Source: Dactylorhiza incarnata (Eukaryota; Streptophyta; Magnoliopsida; Asparagales; Orchidaceae). Taken from it: DNA of 64,000 nt. Positions 29,171 through 39,591 of the stretch are shown piece by piece. Location of the stretch: NCBI GenBank assembly GCA_033032865.1, contig JAWHQI010000079.1, positions 9,738,501 through 9,802,500 on the forward strand, written 5' to 3'. How positions within the stretch are numbered: the stretch's first letter is position 1; every line of letters begins with the position of its first letter. The position numbers and the translations under genes are program-made. Below the pieces are notes generated by a model. That model was given only the letters and a program-made list of their open reading frames with translations, was not told where the DNA came from and searched no databases.

Positions 29171-31990
29171 TGTAACAACCCTAAAAATAAAATAATTTAT
29201 AGAAAGGGCTATCCGCAGCCCAAGCCCCTCCCCTGTTAAATCCCGAGCCAGCCCCCCCTTTATTTTCCCAGCCGAGCCCCCCTCCCTCGATATACCTCCT
29301 TACGTACGGCTTGGGCTCGCAATCCGCGCGTCTCCCGCTCTCGTTCCCATCTCCCGCGTGCAACATGCAGCGCCGCCTGCCGCTTCTCCTCCCTCCGGTG
29401 CCTCCTCCTGTAGTGGCAGACGCCGCCTCCTCCTGCTCAGGACGACAAACTCCTGCTCTTCCTCCTCTAGGGCCGGCGCCTCCTCCTCTTGCTCTGGCCG
29501 GCGGATTCCTCCCCTCCAGAGATCATCCAGGAAGCCCTCCCCCTCCTCCTAGGAGTCCGGCAGCAGCATCTCCTACTTCTTCTCCAAGCCGCAGCAGCCA
29601 AGCCTCTCCTTCTCGTGGACAACAACCCCTTCTTCTTCTCCAAGCCGCAACAGCCAAGCCTCTCCTTCTCGTGGACAGCAACCCCTTCTTCCCTCTCCTC
29701 CTAAGGAGCCGCCTCCAGCATCTCTTCCTATGGCCGATCTCCAGCAGTCGACAGTCCCCTTTTCCCCTCCTCTAATGGCCGGCAGCCCTCTTCTTCTCCG
29801 TTTCCGCCTAGGGTTTTGCTCGAACCCTCCTCCTCAGATTTTGGACTCGGATTTGACGAATATTGCAGGATCTCTCCAAAACCCTCTCTGATTTAGGGTT
29901 TCTCCAAGCTTAAGCGCCGCCAAATCTCTGGTTTCCGCATTGTAATTCCTTCTCCCCTCACTTTTGAGGGAGGTAATTCTGCTAAACCCTCTTTGTTTAA
30001 ATTTTGCGTCATAAAATGTTTGTATTAGCGTAGTAAATTATGCTTTGTCGCCTTCGTTGTTCCTGAACAGGTTCGAAATATGATTTCTGATTTTTGCTCG
30101 CGCTATTTGGCCGCCCCCGTCAGCTTCAGCTTATTTAAGGCAAGTAGAGATCCTTCTCTCTTGCAAACATTGAGCTGCAATTCATGTGTTTGTTCTTATA
30201 ATTATATGTTTCACCCTTGAATCCATGTTTCATCGAATAAATTTAGATCTTAGATTCCTGATTTGACTTGTTTATAAATTGAGGTTTCACGTGTTTGAAA
30301 TGACATGAAATCGTGAACATGAATGATGTTATTTTGATTAGTCACCTAGATGAATGAATTCCTTATTTGATGGATAATTCAAGGAGTGGTAGATTGTTGA
30401 GCATGTGCAACAAGTGTCATGATAATAATAATAATGATTTCTGGTTAGCAAGTATACGATCGGTGTTTTTCTATCATATTCGGATCGTACACATGTTTAC
30501 TTAGAAGTTAATTGTGTCTTGAAATGGATCAACCTGAATGAATGCTTGGTATCCTAGAAAATGATATATAGTAATCTTATTACTCGTAAATACTTGAGTC
30601 CACAAGCTTCAAAACTCTCTATCGAGTTCTTTGAGTCATCAAATCTTGTTTCTTATGCCTGTCTAGTTCCAAGACTTGGTTAAATAACGTTCTATAACTT
30701 GATTCCTCCTGTTTCACATTTATAAAATATACGCTTGTATATCTAAATCAGAATGTTGGTTACATGTCTTGATATGCTAGAATCCATGAAATCCTGCGCT
30801 AAGTCAATAATAACGTAAGTTAACATTGAAAGGTAGGGTTTAATTGATGAAACTCTTTGACTTGGGTTCCCTCTTGAACCCCTAATGGGAACAAAGGACC
30901 GGTCGTAGCGAGCTTAAATTTCTGAATCACTAAGGTCCTGTGTGTCATAAGTAAATCTTGGAAGCTAGGGTTTAGGTGGTGCATCGTCTTGATTGCATAG
31001 TCACGGTAAGCAGGAAATACTCTTATTCTAGTAAGCCTTACACCCGGACATGAGTGTGAACCATGTGCGCCCACTATAAGCACCTACGCATTTCATTGAT
31101 TACAGCTTATGATATTACATGATCTTTTATCTTCTTATTCTCGAATCTCCAGCAAGTCTTGAATCTGAACCTGTATCTGAACCTGAATCTGTCTGAATCA
31201 TGAATCCTTCAGTTCATTTATGTGCTTAGCAATCATTGAAAGGTAGTGTTAAATTGATGTGACGCCTTGAAGCGAGTTCCCGCTTACCTTGTAACGGGAA
31301 CCAATAATGTCATAGCAAGCCCAATTACTTTGATAAGCCTTGCATTTAGACTCCTGTTAGAATCTCGTGCATCAGAAAGAAACACTTGCACCTTTCAATG
31401 ATTACAACTAATGACATTACATGACTGAATCTTTGTTGTGCTTCGGAATAGCCTAATAATTCTGATTATTTCTACTCGTCTAGCTTACTGTCTGCCTTGC
31501 TAGCTTTGCTTCTGATAAAACTGGTACTTATACATTGTTGTTTCCCTTGCTAGTTTGTAATTTACCTTGCTTATGTTATCAATGTTTTGAGGCTTTTCCT
31601 TCTTTTTTTGGATTTGCCTTAGTGTTTGCGCATGCGCCGCCTGCTCGCTGAGGCCGATCTGCGTCAAGCTTCAGGTTTTGTGTTTATGTTTCATTACTTT
31701 TACAGTCGGATATTCTTTGAAAGGAGGGTACATTCTTTTTATGTAATAATTATAATCAGCCATTTTCTCTTGTTTCATGGACAACCGCTAGGCTAAATAT
31801 TATTATATGAACTAGAATTAGACATGTTTGCATGTTCATTCATCTGAGATGATCACTGCATAAAAATCTGTTTCAAAACTTGTATCATGAGCTTTTACTA
31901 AAATGCATGTGCACTTGTTTCAAGTTATCATGTTTTAAAGCTTCCGCAATAAATCAACCTGTTTTAATCAAAAGTAACTCTTTTAAAACT
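29171..31990 (+). repeat. Right LTR of the LARD-like element, part 1
   Basis: Closely similar to 25129-27950. Its last five bases AAACT (31986-31990) are the left target-site duplication of the inserted element; the LTR resumes at 37771. Confidence 0.88.
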
Positions 31991-32286
31991 TGTTGGGTAT
32001 TGTAGCCACAATTACCTTGATTTGAAGAAGTGTTCCTTTGAACTAAGTTGAATTGAGTTGTATTTGATGTTGTTCTCTAGTTATGTGTTTGCAGGTTCTA
32101 AATTGCTAAGTGCACACCAAAGTCAGGTTGCAATGGATCACCAAACACAGTTCTAGACAATGTAATCCCTCATTGTATAGAACAAAGTGTTGGTCCATGT
32201 GTAATCTCTCTTTTGGAGTACACTTCATATACTCATAACTGAAGGTTTTCAAGGTTGAGGAGTGAAGTAGGCTTTCAGAAGAAAAG

Positions 32287-32645
32287 GAAATTTCTGCCAA
32301 GTCCATTCGTCGAGATGACTCGGGTCATTTCGACGAATCCCGACGAATGCTGACAGAGGTCTTTTTGGCTGAGTTGTGAAGAAATTTCTGAAGCCAAGTC
32401 CATTCGTCGAGATGACTCGGGTCATTCCGACGAATCCCGACGAATGCTGACAGAGGTCTTTTTGGCTGAGTTGTGAAGAATTTTCTGAAGCCAAGTCCAT
32501 TCGTCGAGATGACTCGGGTCATTCCGACGAATCCCGACGAATGCTGACAGAGATCAATTTTGTCTAGGTTCTCAAGAAAACTCTGCAGCTAAGTCAATTC
32601 ATCGGATGCTCTCGTGTTCTCCCGACGAATCCCGACGAATGACGG
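32287..32645 (+). repeat. ~95-bp tandem repeat in the LTR upstream region
   Basis: Three and a half copies of a unit with CCATTCGTCGAGATGACTCG and CCCGACGAATGCTGACAGAG. The same array occurs in the right LTR at 36507-36865. Its place upstream of the TATA box is where LTR enhancers usually lie. Confidence 0.9.
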
Positions 32646-32777
32646 GCAGACGGATTTCATTTCCTCGTTTCGTTTTTGAAATTTAGGGTTAGCCGACATG
32701 TACTGTACACGTGGCAATCCCTCCTTGTTTGTCGCCCTTCTCGTTGCTCTCGTTTATAGCCGTTGGAATGGATAGGC

Positions 32778-32786
32778 TATATATAG
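32778..32786 (+). promoter_or_regulatory. LTR TATA box
   Basis: TATATATAG about 790 bp into the 1555-bp LTR. The right LTR has the same box at 36998-37006. Transcription would start shortly downstream, which would place the stem-loop array in the RNA. Confidence 0.6.
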
Positions 32787-33174
32787 CTAAGGGTTAATTC
32801 CGTTTAACGATGAATCGTGAATCCAAGAGGAAAGACGTTGCTCTCTTCGTCCATCGGACGACCTTTATCGCAAATCAACTGCTCCTTGCCGACAAAGCTT
32901 TTCACGATCCCTCTTGAAGAAAGGAGAATACTAGATCTCTGATTTTAGATCTGTCAAGTTCCTTTCAGATCTAGTTTTCTCCTAAGTGCTAAGTTCAAGG
33001 TTTTTCAAAGTAAGATCTATTCTTCCTCTTTTAGATCCAGATTTCAGATTTCTATTTTCAAGGAAGAAGAAGATCTTTTGTTTTAGATCTGAAGAAAAGG
33101 ACTCCTCCAAGAGTTCCTAAGTAGATTGTTTCTCAATCAAAGATTTTGTAAGATTTCTTTACAATATTCTTGTA

Positions 33175-33327
33175 GGAAGCTTGCTTCCGAGTTGTAGGAG
33201 TTATACTCCGAGTTGTAGGAGCGTTGTCTCCGAGTTTGTAGGAAGTTTTCCTTCCGAGTTTGTAGGAGAGTTTGTTCTCCGAGCTTGTAGGAGTTGTATA
33301 CTCCGAGTAGTAGGATTTGTTTGATCC
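33175..33327 (+). repeat. Seven tandem short stem-loops with compensatory stems
   Basis: At 21-25 bp spacing: GGAAG/CTTCC (33175), GGAGT/ACTCC (33197), GGAG/CTCC (33218), GGAAG/CTTCC (33241), GGAGA/TCTCC (33265), GGAGT/ACTCC (33290), GGAT/ATCC (33313). Most units are preceded by TTGTA and all are followed by GAG. The stems differ between units but stay complementary. The array recurs in the right LTR at 37395-37547. Confidence 0.85.
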
Positions 33328-33547
33328 GAGTTCAGTGAAGTAGCCTAGTCTAGCCGGTCATGCTAGATAGGTGAGGTGGAAAGTGGACTACCCAAGATCG
33401 GGGAACCACTATAATTCTCTGTGTTGTGCTGTGCTCTTTTGGATTCTGTGTGCTTTTATTTCTAAGTTTTTTATTCCGCGAAAAGACATAGAATCCACCT
33501 ATTCACCCCCCTCTAGGTGATTTAGGTCGCAACTAGATACTTTCAAT

Positions 33548-33559
33548 TGGTATCAGAGG
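33548..33559 (+). promoter_or_regulatory. Primer-binding site
   Basis: TGGTATCAGAGG two bases after the left LTR, complementary to the 3' end of initiator tRNA-Met with one mismatch at the end. Confidence 0.8.
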
Positions 33560-33623
33560 GAGGTTGTTCGCTATAAGGTTAACACCTTGAACAAGATCTT
33601 TAAATCTAGTTGCAAGAGCAAGT

Positions 33624-35768
33624 TTGTCTGAAATGGAAAAATCCAAGGATTCTCTCAAGATGCTCGTTTGTTCTAAGGAGAACTTCCCTATGTGGAAGGA
33701 AAGAATGAAGTTCTACATGGAAGCCACCGACCCAAGAATTTTTCAGATAGTAGAGGAAGGTCCCCATGTTCCTATGAAGCCATCGTCTATAAATTCAGCT
33801 ATTATGATTCCCAAGAAAATGTTGGAGCTAGACAAAGATGAGATTGCCCTCGTCATCTTGGACAAGAAGGCAAAGAACATTATTGCTGGTGCAGTGGACG
33901 ATTCAATGCTACAAAATCTTATACACTGCAAGTCTGCCAAGGAAATGTGGGACTCCATAGTTGTTCTTATGGAAGGAACCGAAGAAGTAAGGGATGATCG
34001 AAGATCATTGCTGAATCAAGAATATGAAGCATTCAAGCAAGATCCAAGAGACTCCATTTCTGATACTTATGAGAAGTTCTTTAAGATCGTCAATGGTCTT
34101 AAGAACTATGATCGGGAATTCACCGTTGGAGAACTAAATGACAAGTTCTTGAGATCCCTAACGAAAGAATGGGATACCAAGGCTATTGCTATCCGGGAAT
34201 TCGGAAAGTTGGCTACGATGGAGCCACAAATTCTGTTTGGCAAGCTCTTATCACATGAGCTCAAGCTGAGTATTAGAAAAGCTGAAGAAGAGGGATGCTC
34301 CACCTCTGGAAGAGAGAAGACCGTGGCACTGAAGGCCAAAGAATCAAGAAGACATAAGGCCTCGTCTTCTGTCAGAAGAAAATCCTCAGATGAAGATGAT
34401 GAATCAGATGCTTGCCCCTCAAGCTCTGATATGTCTGATGGAGAGTTCTCTTCTCTCTCCAAGCAATTCAAGAGATTGCTCAAAAAAAGAAGCCAGAGGA
34501 AAAGTCAATCCTCATCAGATCATAGAAGATCAAGGGGTGATGATGAACATCACAAGAAGGAACACAACAACGACAGGTATAAATCTAAACCAAATAAATA
34601 TATTTCGACTGATATTATTTGTTTTTGTTGTAATAAGCCAGGACATTTAAGCACGGAATGTCCATACAAGAAGAAATCCTTCAAGAATAAGAGGAAAGAA
34701 GAAAAGAGCTTCTTGGCAAAGGAGTCCAAGACTCTTAGTGACAGTGACTCAGGGAAGTCAAGCTCAGATGAAGAAGCCTATTTTGGGCTTATGGCACATT
34801 CAGATGAGGAAGGAAGTGTCTCCTCATACAAAGGGAAGGTAAACTCGCACACTCCTCTTTCTGCATCTGAAACTGATTCCGTTGAAAATGAAGGCTATTC
34901 TTCAGAGGAAGACTTAGATCTAATGGTTCAGTATAAAGCTATGTTGGAGGGATTTGACAAATGCCGCAAGGTAGTCAAATCTCAAGCACATGAGATTGCA
35001 TCTCTCAAGATGGTGGAATCAGCTTTGAGGGAGGAAATTAAACAATTGACTCCTCTCAAAGATGAAATCCAACCCTTGAAAGATGAAATTAAAAGCTCCG
35101 CTGAATTATTAAATCTTAAGGAGAAGTTTATCAATGATTTAGAAGAAAAGTTAGTGGTGGAAAGGAAGATAGTTGAAAGCTTCTCCAAACCAAAAACTAT
35201 CCTTCCAATCATTGAAAGATTTTCTGCTCCTGCGAAGGTTAGTGGTCTTGGTCATAAGGCTGAAAGTAGTAAGGCTGCTAAGAAAAGAGTTGTTAAAGGT
35301 AAGGGCAAGGTTGACCAAAATCAAACCCGTCCCCGATGCTTCGAAACAACTGCTTTCAAGGGACCTTATGAAAAAGTAATCCCCAAGGATTATGGTTCAT
35401 TTGTACATGGATCAGTTATTAAGAAAGCACCAAAGATTAAATCAATTGTTGCTAAATCTCATGAAGAGAAGAAGGAGTCATGTGTGTGTTGCAACCACGA
35501 GACTTCTACTTCTAAGAATTTTGCTCCTGCTAAACTCCTCGTTCAAAAGTTAAAACAGGAAAACAAGAGAAGATACAATCGATTTGATTGTTGGTGTTGT
35601 GGCAAGATTGGTCACTTCGCCATAGATTGTTGGTTTAACCCCAGAAATGTCAAGACTCCACGGGTTAACAATGTAAGAATGACCCCTTGCAATGTTAACA
35701 CTCCGAGTGGTGTTAATCTAACCAGAAACCTAGGACCCAAATCCTTTTGGGTTCCTAAGGGAAATTAA
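33624..35768 (+). CDS. gag: Intact Sirevirus-type Gag, 714 aa
   Basis: A single open frame from ATG at 33624 to TAA. The N-terminal third is a UBN2/Gag_polypeptide region (FPMWKERMKFYMEA, residues ~20-35; KEMWDSIVVLMEGT, ~105-120). Basic and acidic serine-rich linkers follow. A zinc knuckle CFCCNKPGHLSTEC lies at ~333-346 and an acidic block with EAYFGLMAHSDEEG follows. A likely coiled coil lies at ~450-530 (heptad-like K/E/L repeats), and a second knuckle CWCCGKIGHFAIDC at ~656-669. The C-terminus FWVPKGN is typical of Sirevirus Gag just before protease. Gag packages the element RNA into cytoplasmic particles. Length and the two knuckles fit Sirevirus Gag. Unlike all other retrotransposon genes here, it is undamaged. 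Confidence 0.9.
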   Translation: MSEMEKSKDSLKMLVCSKENFPMWKERMKFYMEATDPRIFQIVEEGPHVPMKPSSINSAIMIPKKMLELDKDEIALVILDKKAKNIIAGAVDDSMLQNLIHCKSAKEMWDSIVVLMEGTEEVRDDRRSLLNQEYEAFKQDPRDSISDTYEKFFKIVNGLKNYDREFTVGELNDKFLRSLTKEWDTKAIAIREFGKLATMEPQILFGKLLSHELKLSIRKAEEEGCSTSGREKTVALKAKESRRHKASSSVRRKSSDEDDESDACPSSSDMSDGEFSSLSKQFKRLLKKRSQRKSQSSSDHRRSRGDDEHHKKEHNNDRYKSKPNKYISTDIICFCCNKPGHLSTECPYKKKSFKNKRKEEKSFLAKESKTLSDSDSGKSSSDEEAYFGLMAHSDEEGSVSSYKGKVNSHTPLSASETDSVENEGYSSEEDLDLMVQYKAMLEGFDKCRKVVKSQAHEIASLKMVESALREEIKQLTPLKDEIQPLKDEIKSSAELLNLKEKFINDLEEKLVVERKIVESFSKPKTILPIIERFSAPAKVSGLGHKAESSKAAKKRVVKGKGKVDQNQTRPRCFETTAFKGPYEKVIPKDYGSFVHGSVIKKAPKIKSIVAKSHEEKKESCVCCNHETSTSKNFAPAKLLVQKLKQENKRRYNRFDCWCCGKIGHFAIDCWFNPRNVKTPRVNNVRMTPCNVNTPSGVNLTRNLGPKSFWVPKGN

Positions 35769-35813
35769 TCTGTGATTGCAGGTATGTCCAAAGGCCAACC
35801 AAAACTCTAATCA

Positions 35814-35857
35814 GGCACTTGGACAAGTGGATGCTCATGGTACATGACCAGAACATA
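35814..35857 (+). pseudogene. Decayed protease active-site trace
   Basis: The frame after gag reads GTWTSGCSWYMTR, which resembles the copia protease block around DSGC but with Thr in place of the catalytic Asp. This suggests the element arose from a full-length copia by loss of nearly all of pol. Confidence 0.6.
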
Positions 35858-35916
35858 GAAGAAATATAGTAAGGCTGTTGAAAAGCTTAGGAAATCAGTC
35901 CAGGCACTGAATTTCT

Positions 35917-36210
35917 AAGGGGGAGATAAGTCTAAGGGGGAGAAAAGATTGAGGGGGAGCTTTGAGCTCTCATGCTTTTTCTTCCCTATCTGAAGTAGTC
36001 AGAAAGGGGGAGAGAAGTTGTATTTGCAAGAGAATTTGAAGTTGGGAGGAATTGGCAAAGTTAGATTTGGCAAAGTTGAAAGAGAAAGTTGAAAGGGAGA
36101 GAAAGTTGAAAAAGTTAAGTTTTTAACTCTCCTTATCTATTTGATATATATTTATTTAAGTGCAATTCAACTCAGTACATAGGTTCTGACTTCTTCAAAT
36201 AGGGGGAGAT
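35917..36210 (+). promoter_or_regulatory. Repeated polypurine tracts (AAGGGGGAGA type)
   Basis: AGGGGGAG-type tracts occur at about 35917, 35934, 35951, 36004 and 36201; the last one abuts the right LTR. Multiple such tracts before the 3' LTR are a known Sirevirus trait. Confidence 0.75.
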
Positions 36211-37765
36211 TGTTGGGTATTGTAGCCACAATTACCTTGATTTGAAGAAGTGTTCCTTTGAACTAAGTTGAATTGAGTTGTATTTGATGTTGTTCTCTAG
36301 TTATGTGTTTGCAGGTTCTAAATTGCTAAGTGCACACCAAAGTCAGGTTGCAATGGATCACCAAACACAGTTCTAGACAATGTAATCCCTCATTGTATAG
36401 AACAAAGTGTTGGTCCATGTGTAATCTCTCTTTTGGAGTACACTTCATATACTCATAACTGAAGGTTTTCAAGGTTGAGGAGTGAAGTAGGCTTTCAGAA
36501 GAAAAGGAAATTTCTGCCAAGTCCATTCGTCGAGATGACTCGGGTCATTCCGACGAATCCCGACGAATGCTGACAGAGGTCTTTTTGGCTGAGTTGTGAA
36601 GAAATTTCTGAAGCCAAGTCCATTCGTCGAGATGACTCGGGTCATTCCGACGAATCCCGACGAATGCTGACAGAGGTCTTTTTGGCTGAGTTGTGAAGAA
36701 TTTTCTGAAGCCAAGTCCATTCGTCGAGATGACTCGGGTCATTCCGACGAATCCCGACGAATGCTGACAGAGATCAATTTTGTCTAGGTTCTCAAGAAAA
36801 CTCTGCAGCTAAGTCAATTCGTCGGATGCTCTCGTGTTCTCCCGACGAATCCCGACGAATGACGGGCAGACGGATTTCATTTCCTCGTTTCGTTTTTGAA
36901 ATTTAGGGTTAGCCGACATGTACTGTACACGTGGCAATCCCTCCTTGTTTGTCGCCCTTCTCGTTGCTCTCGTTTATAGCCGTTGGAATGGATAGGCTAT
37001 ATATAGCTAAGGGTTAATTCCGTTTAACGATGAATCGTGAATCCAAGAGGAAAGACGTTGCTCTCTTCGTCCATCGGCCGACCTTTATCGCAAATCAACT
37101 GCTCCTTGCCGACAAAGCTTTTCACGATCCCTCTTGAAGAAAGGAGAATACTAGATCTCTGATTTTAGATCTGTCAAGTTCCTTTCAGATCTAGTTTTCT
37201 CCTAAGTGCTAAGTTCAAGGTTTTTCAAAGTAAGATCTATTCTTCCTCTTTTAGATCCAGATTTCAGATTTCTATTTTCAAGGAAGAAGAAGATCTTTTG
37301 TTTTAGATCTGAAGAAAAGGACTCCTCCAAGAGTTCCTAAGTAGATTGTTTCTCAATCAAAGATTTTGTAAGATTTCTTTACAATATTCTTGTAGGAAGC
37401 TTGCTTCCGAGTTGTAGGAGTTATACTCCGAGTTGTAGGAGCGTTGTCTCCGAGTTTGTAGGAAGTTTTCCTTCCGAGTTTGTAGGAGAGTTTGTTCTCC
37501 GAGCTTGTAGGAGTTGTATACTCCGAGTAGTAGGATTTGTTTGATCCGAGTTCAGTGAAGTAGCCTAGTCTAGCCGGTCATGCTAGATAGGTGAGGTGGA
37601 AAGTGGACTACCCAAGATCGGGGAACCACTATAATTCTTTGTGTTGTGCTGTGCTCTTTTGGATTCTGTGTGCTTTTATTTCTAAGTTTTTTATTCCGCG
37701 AAAAGACATAGAATCCACCTATTCACCCCCCTCTAGGTGATTTAGGTCGCAACTAGATACTTTCA
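36211..37765 (+). repeat. Right LTR of the gag-only element (1555 bp)
   Basis: Same length as the left LTR and nearly identical; by eye the differences correspond to positions near 32330, 32604, 32869 and 33417 of the left copy. Confidence 0.92.
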
Positions 37766-37770
37766 AAACT

Positions 37771-37885
37771 ATTTGTAGTATTTTTGTCTCCGCCTTAGCA
37801 GGCATGGATTTCTTTCCGCCCATGCCTGTGGCATCACGGCCCGCCTCGAAGCGCACTCTGACTCTTGTCGAGACGGGTCGTGACA
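37771..37885 (+). repeat. Right LTR of the LARD-like element, part 2
   Basis: It resumes the LTR after the inserted element and ends GACGGGTCGTGACA, matching 27933-28043 of the left LTR. Confidence 0.85.
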
Positions 37886-38464
37886 CTGTGGCTCAGCAAC
37901 ACTTTACTCACCAATAATTTGGTCTTCCACGAAGACCACATCCCTGCTTCTGATGAGCTTCTTCTTCACTGGATTCTAGAGTCTATAGCCAAAGTCTTCA
38001 TTTGTGAATCCCAATAAGATGCACTCACGGGACATCTCAACAAGCTTCGATCTCTCCTCTTTGGGGACATGAACATGTGCCCTACAACCGAACACTCGCA
38101 CGTGTCCATATGACACCTCCTTCCCGGACCAAACACGCTCTGGGATATCTCCATCCAAAGGTACAGAGGGGGACAGATTGTTCAAGTGCACTATAGTCTG
38201 TACACCCTCTGCCCAGAACTGCTTGTCAATACCTACTTGAGAGATCATACACCTGATCTTCTCAACAATCGTCCTGTTCATCCTCTCCGCTAGACCATTC
38301 TGTTGCGGTGTTATCGGGAATGTCTTCTCATGCACGATGCCATGCTCCCTGCAGTAGGCATCAAAGGCACCAATGTATTCACCCTCATTATCAGATCTTA
38401 CCCGTTTGTTCTACTTCCCGGTCATCTTCTCTACCTTTGCCCTGAACTCCATGAACTTTGACAA
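37886..38464 (-). pseudogene. Old copia pol, part 2: integrase core
   Basis: The minus-strand frame 37976-38335 reads TFPITPQQNGLAERMNRTIV, CMISQVGIDKQFWAEGVQTI and VFGCRAHVHVPKEERSKLVE, i.e. the integrase catalytic Glu region and downstream. It continues the element at 23340-25128. It is bounded on both sides by later insertions. Confidence 0.88.
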
Positions 38465-39541
38465 TGTTGGAACATGGTCTTCCGCATCTCCTAGGTTTGA
38501 GAATAACTCCTATGTGTATTTGATCTTGTGTGTTTAAGTATGTAGGAAACAAAATCCATATGACTCAAGGATGACATAAGAAGGTTGCGCCCAAATTTGA
38601 GCCAACAAATCCAACATGCCCACTAGCGACGGCGGTATCACCTAGCGCCCGACGCTAGCGATGATTAGCGCAATCCCGAGAGTAACTTTAGAAGGAGCTA
38701 GCGCCTGGCGGTAGCGGATAGCGCAGGCGGTAGCGCGGAGCACAGAAGGCAAGGTAGAAATGTTTACTCGGATTGAAGATTCTCCCGCGCAGAATAATGC
38801 CTAATCCGGGATAGCAACGACGGTAGCGCTAGCGCAGGCGCTAGCGCTGAGGCTATAAATAGGACCCCTCTTCTCTCTTTTTCGGTACACCCATCAAAGA
38901 GAGGTTGAGTGCTAGAATTCCAGAGCCTGATTTGGCCGAAAGTTGATCTCCCACCAAAGCTTTGCGAATTTCTGAAGGAGGACTTCTTCACGCCGAATCC
39001 AAACGACGTCCGCTTCAACAACGCTCATCCTACAGCGGATCATCGTCTCTAACTTCCGAAGTTCTTCAAGAGGGAGTTTTTATTTTTATCATTTCATATT
39101 CTTTGTAAACCGTTAGAGAATTCGCCTCGTGTTGGCGACTAGGTCTGGGTAGGACTTATGGCTGAAATTCGCCTCGTGTTGGCGACTAGATCTAGGTTAG
39201 GTCTAGGGGGTGCTCAAGGACATATCCGGGGTTGGATTGGCTAGAATGGCTTGAGGCCGAATCCGGGGAAGGATAGGCTAGGGCCACCGGTTTGTAGGGA
39301 TGCGAGTCGGGATAGAAAACAAAAAGAGTTTATTATTATTCGCCACCGATTTCTAGCGTTATAGAAATCAATTTTTGTAAAACTATATTTCATATTAATA
39401 TAGCATGTCTCTACTTTATTTCACTTGGTTTGTTTGATTTCTCACCTTCTTAATCACGTATTATTTCAAGATAATCAAAATATAAGAAAAAGTTTTAAAA
39501 CCCTTGTTCACCCCCCTCTAAGGGTGCCTACCGATCCAACA
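38465..39541 (+). repeat. Left LTR of the Sirevirus-like element
   Basis: It contains a TATA box TATAAATA at 38854-38861 (51165-51172 in the other LTR), dense GCTAGCGC/GGCGGTAGCG motifs upstream of it (38622-38852), two copies of TTCGCCTCGTGTTGGCGAC (from about 39120) and TTCACCCCCCTCTA near the end. Confidence 0.9.
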
Positions 39542-39591
39542 AATGGTATCAGAGCTAGGTTTTATTCCAATCGGCTTAACAACCGGGAATA

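Larger units (their letters stand above)
31991..33545 (+). repeat. Left LTR of the gag-only element (1555 bp)
   Basis: It starts TGTTGGGTATTG and ends GATACTTTCA. It contains a ~95-bp tandem repeat (32287-32645, about 3.5 copies rich in CGACGAAT), a TATA box (32778-32786) and an array of short stem-loops (33175-33327). The TTCACCCCCCTCTAG motif near the end is shared with the other Sirevirus-like LTR in the window. Confidence 0.92.
31991..37765 (+). mobile_element. Young gag-only Sirevirus-like copia element (non-autonomous)
   Basis: It is complete: 1555-bp LTRs (31991-33545, 36211-37765), PBS TGGTATCAGAGG (33548-33559), a 714-codon gag frame and repeated polypurine tracts ending in AGGGGGAGA at 36201-36209. 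The TSD AAACT is at 31986-31990 and 37766-37770. By eye the LTRs differ at about four positions, so the insertion is recent. No pol is present beyond a short decayed protease trace (35814-35857). It presumably relies on an autonomous Sirevirus for RT and integrase. Confidence 0.92.
25129..37885 (+). mobile_element. Long-LTR non-coding retrotransposon (LARD-like, chromovirus-type LTR ends)
   Basis: Two ~2.9-kb LTRs (25129-28043 and 29171-31990 plus 37771-37885) start TGTAACAACCC and end GGGTCGTGACA. They flank a 1.1-kb internal region with a degenerate PBS (TTGTTATCAGAGG near 28046) and a polypurine tract (TAGGGGAGA before 29170), but no gag or pol. Such ends resemble Tekay-type chromoviruses, so this looks like a non-autonomous derivative. 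It sits inside copia integrase. Flanks AACAA and CTGTG do not match, so no TSD is visible. The right LTR is split by the gag-only element at 31991-37765. Confidence 0.85.

Noticed and set aside
32249..32522. Small repeated proteins on the minus strand (and again at 36469-36742)
   Set aside because: Antisense readings of the 95-bp LTR tandem repeat.
33624..35768. Host CCHC zinc-finger (CNBP-like) gene
   Set aside because: It sits between matching LTRs, a PBS and polypurine tracts, and has UBN2 Gag and FWVPKG features; it is retrotransposon Gag.
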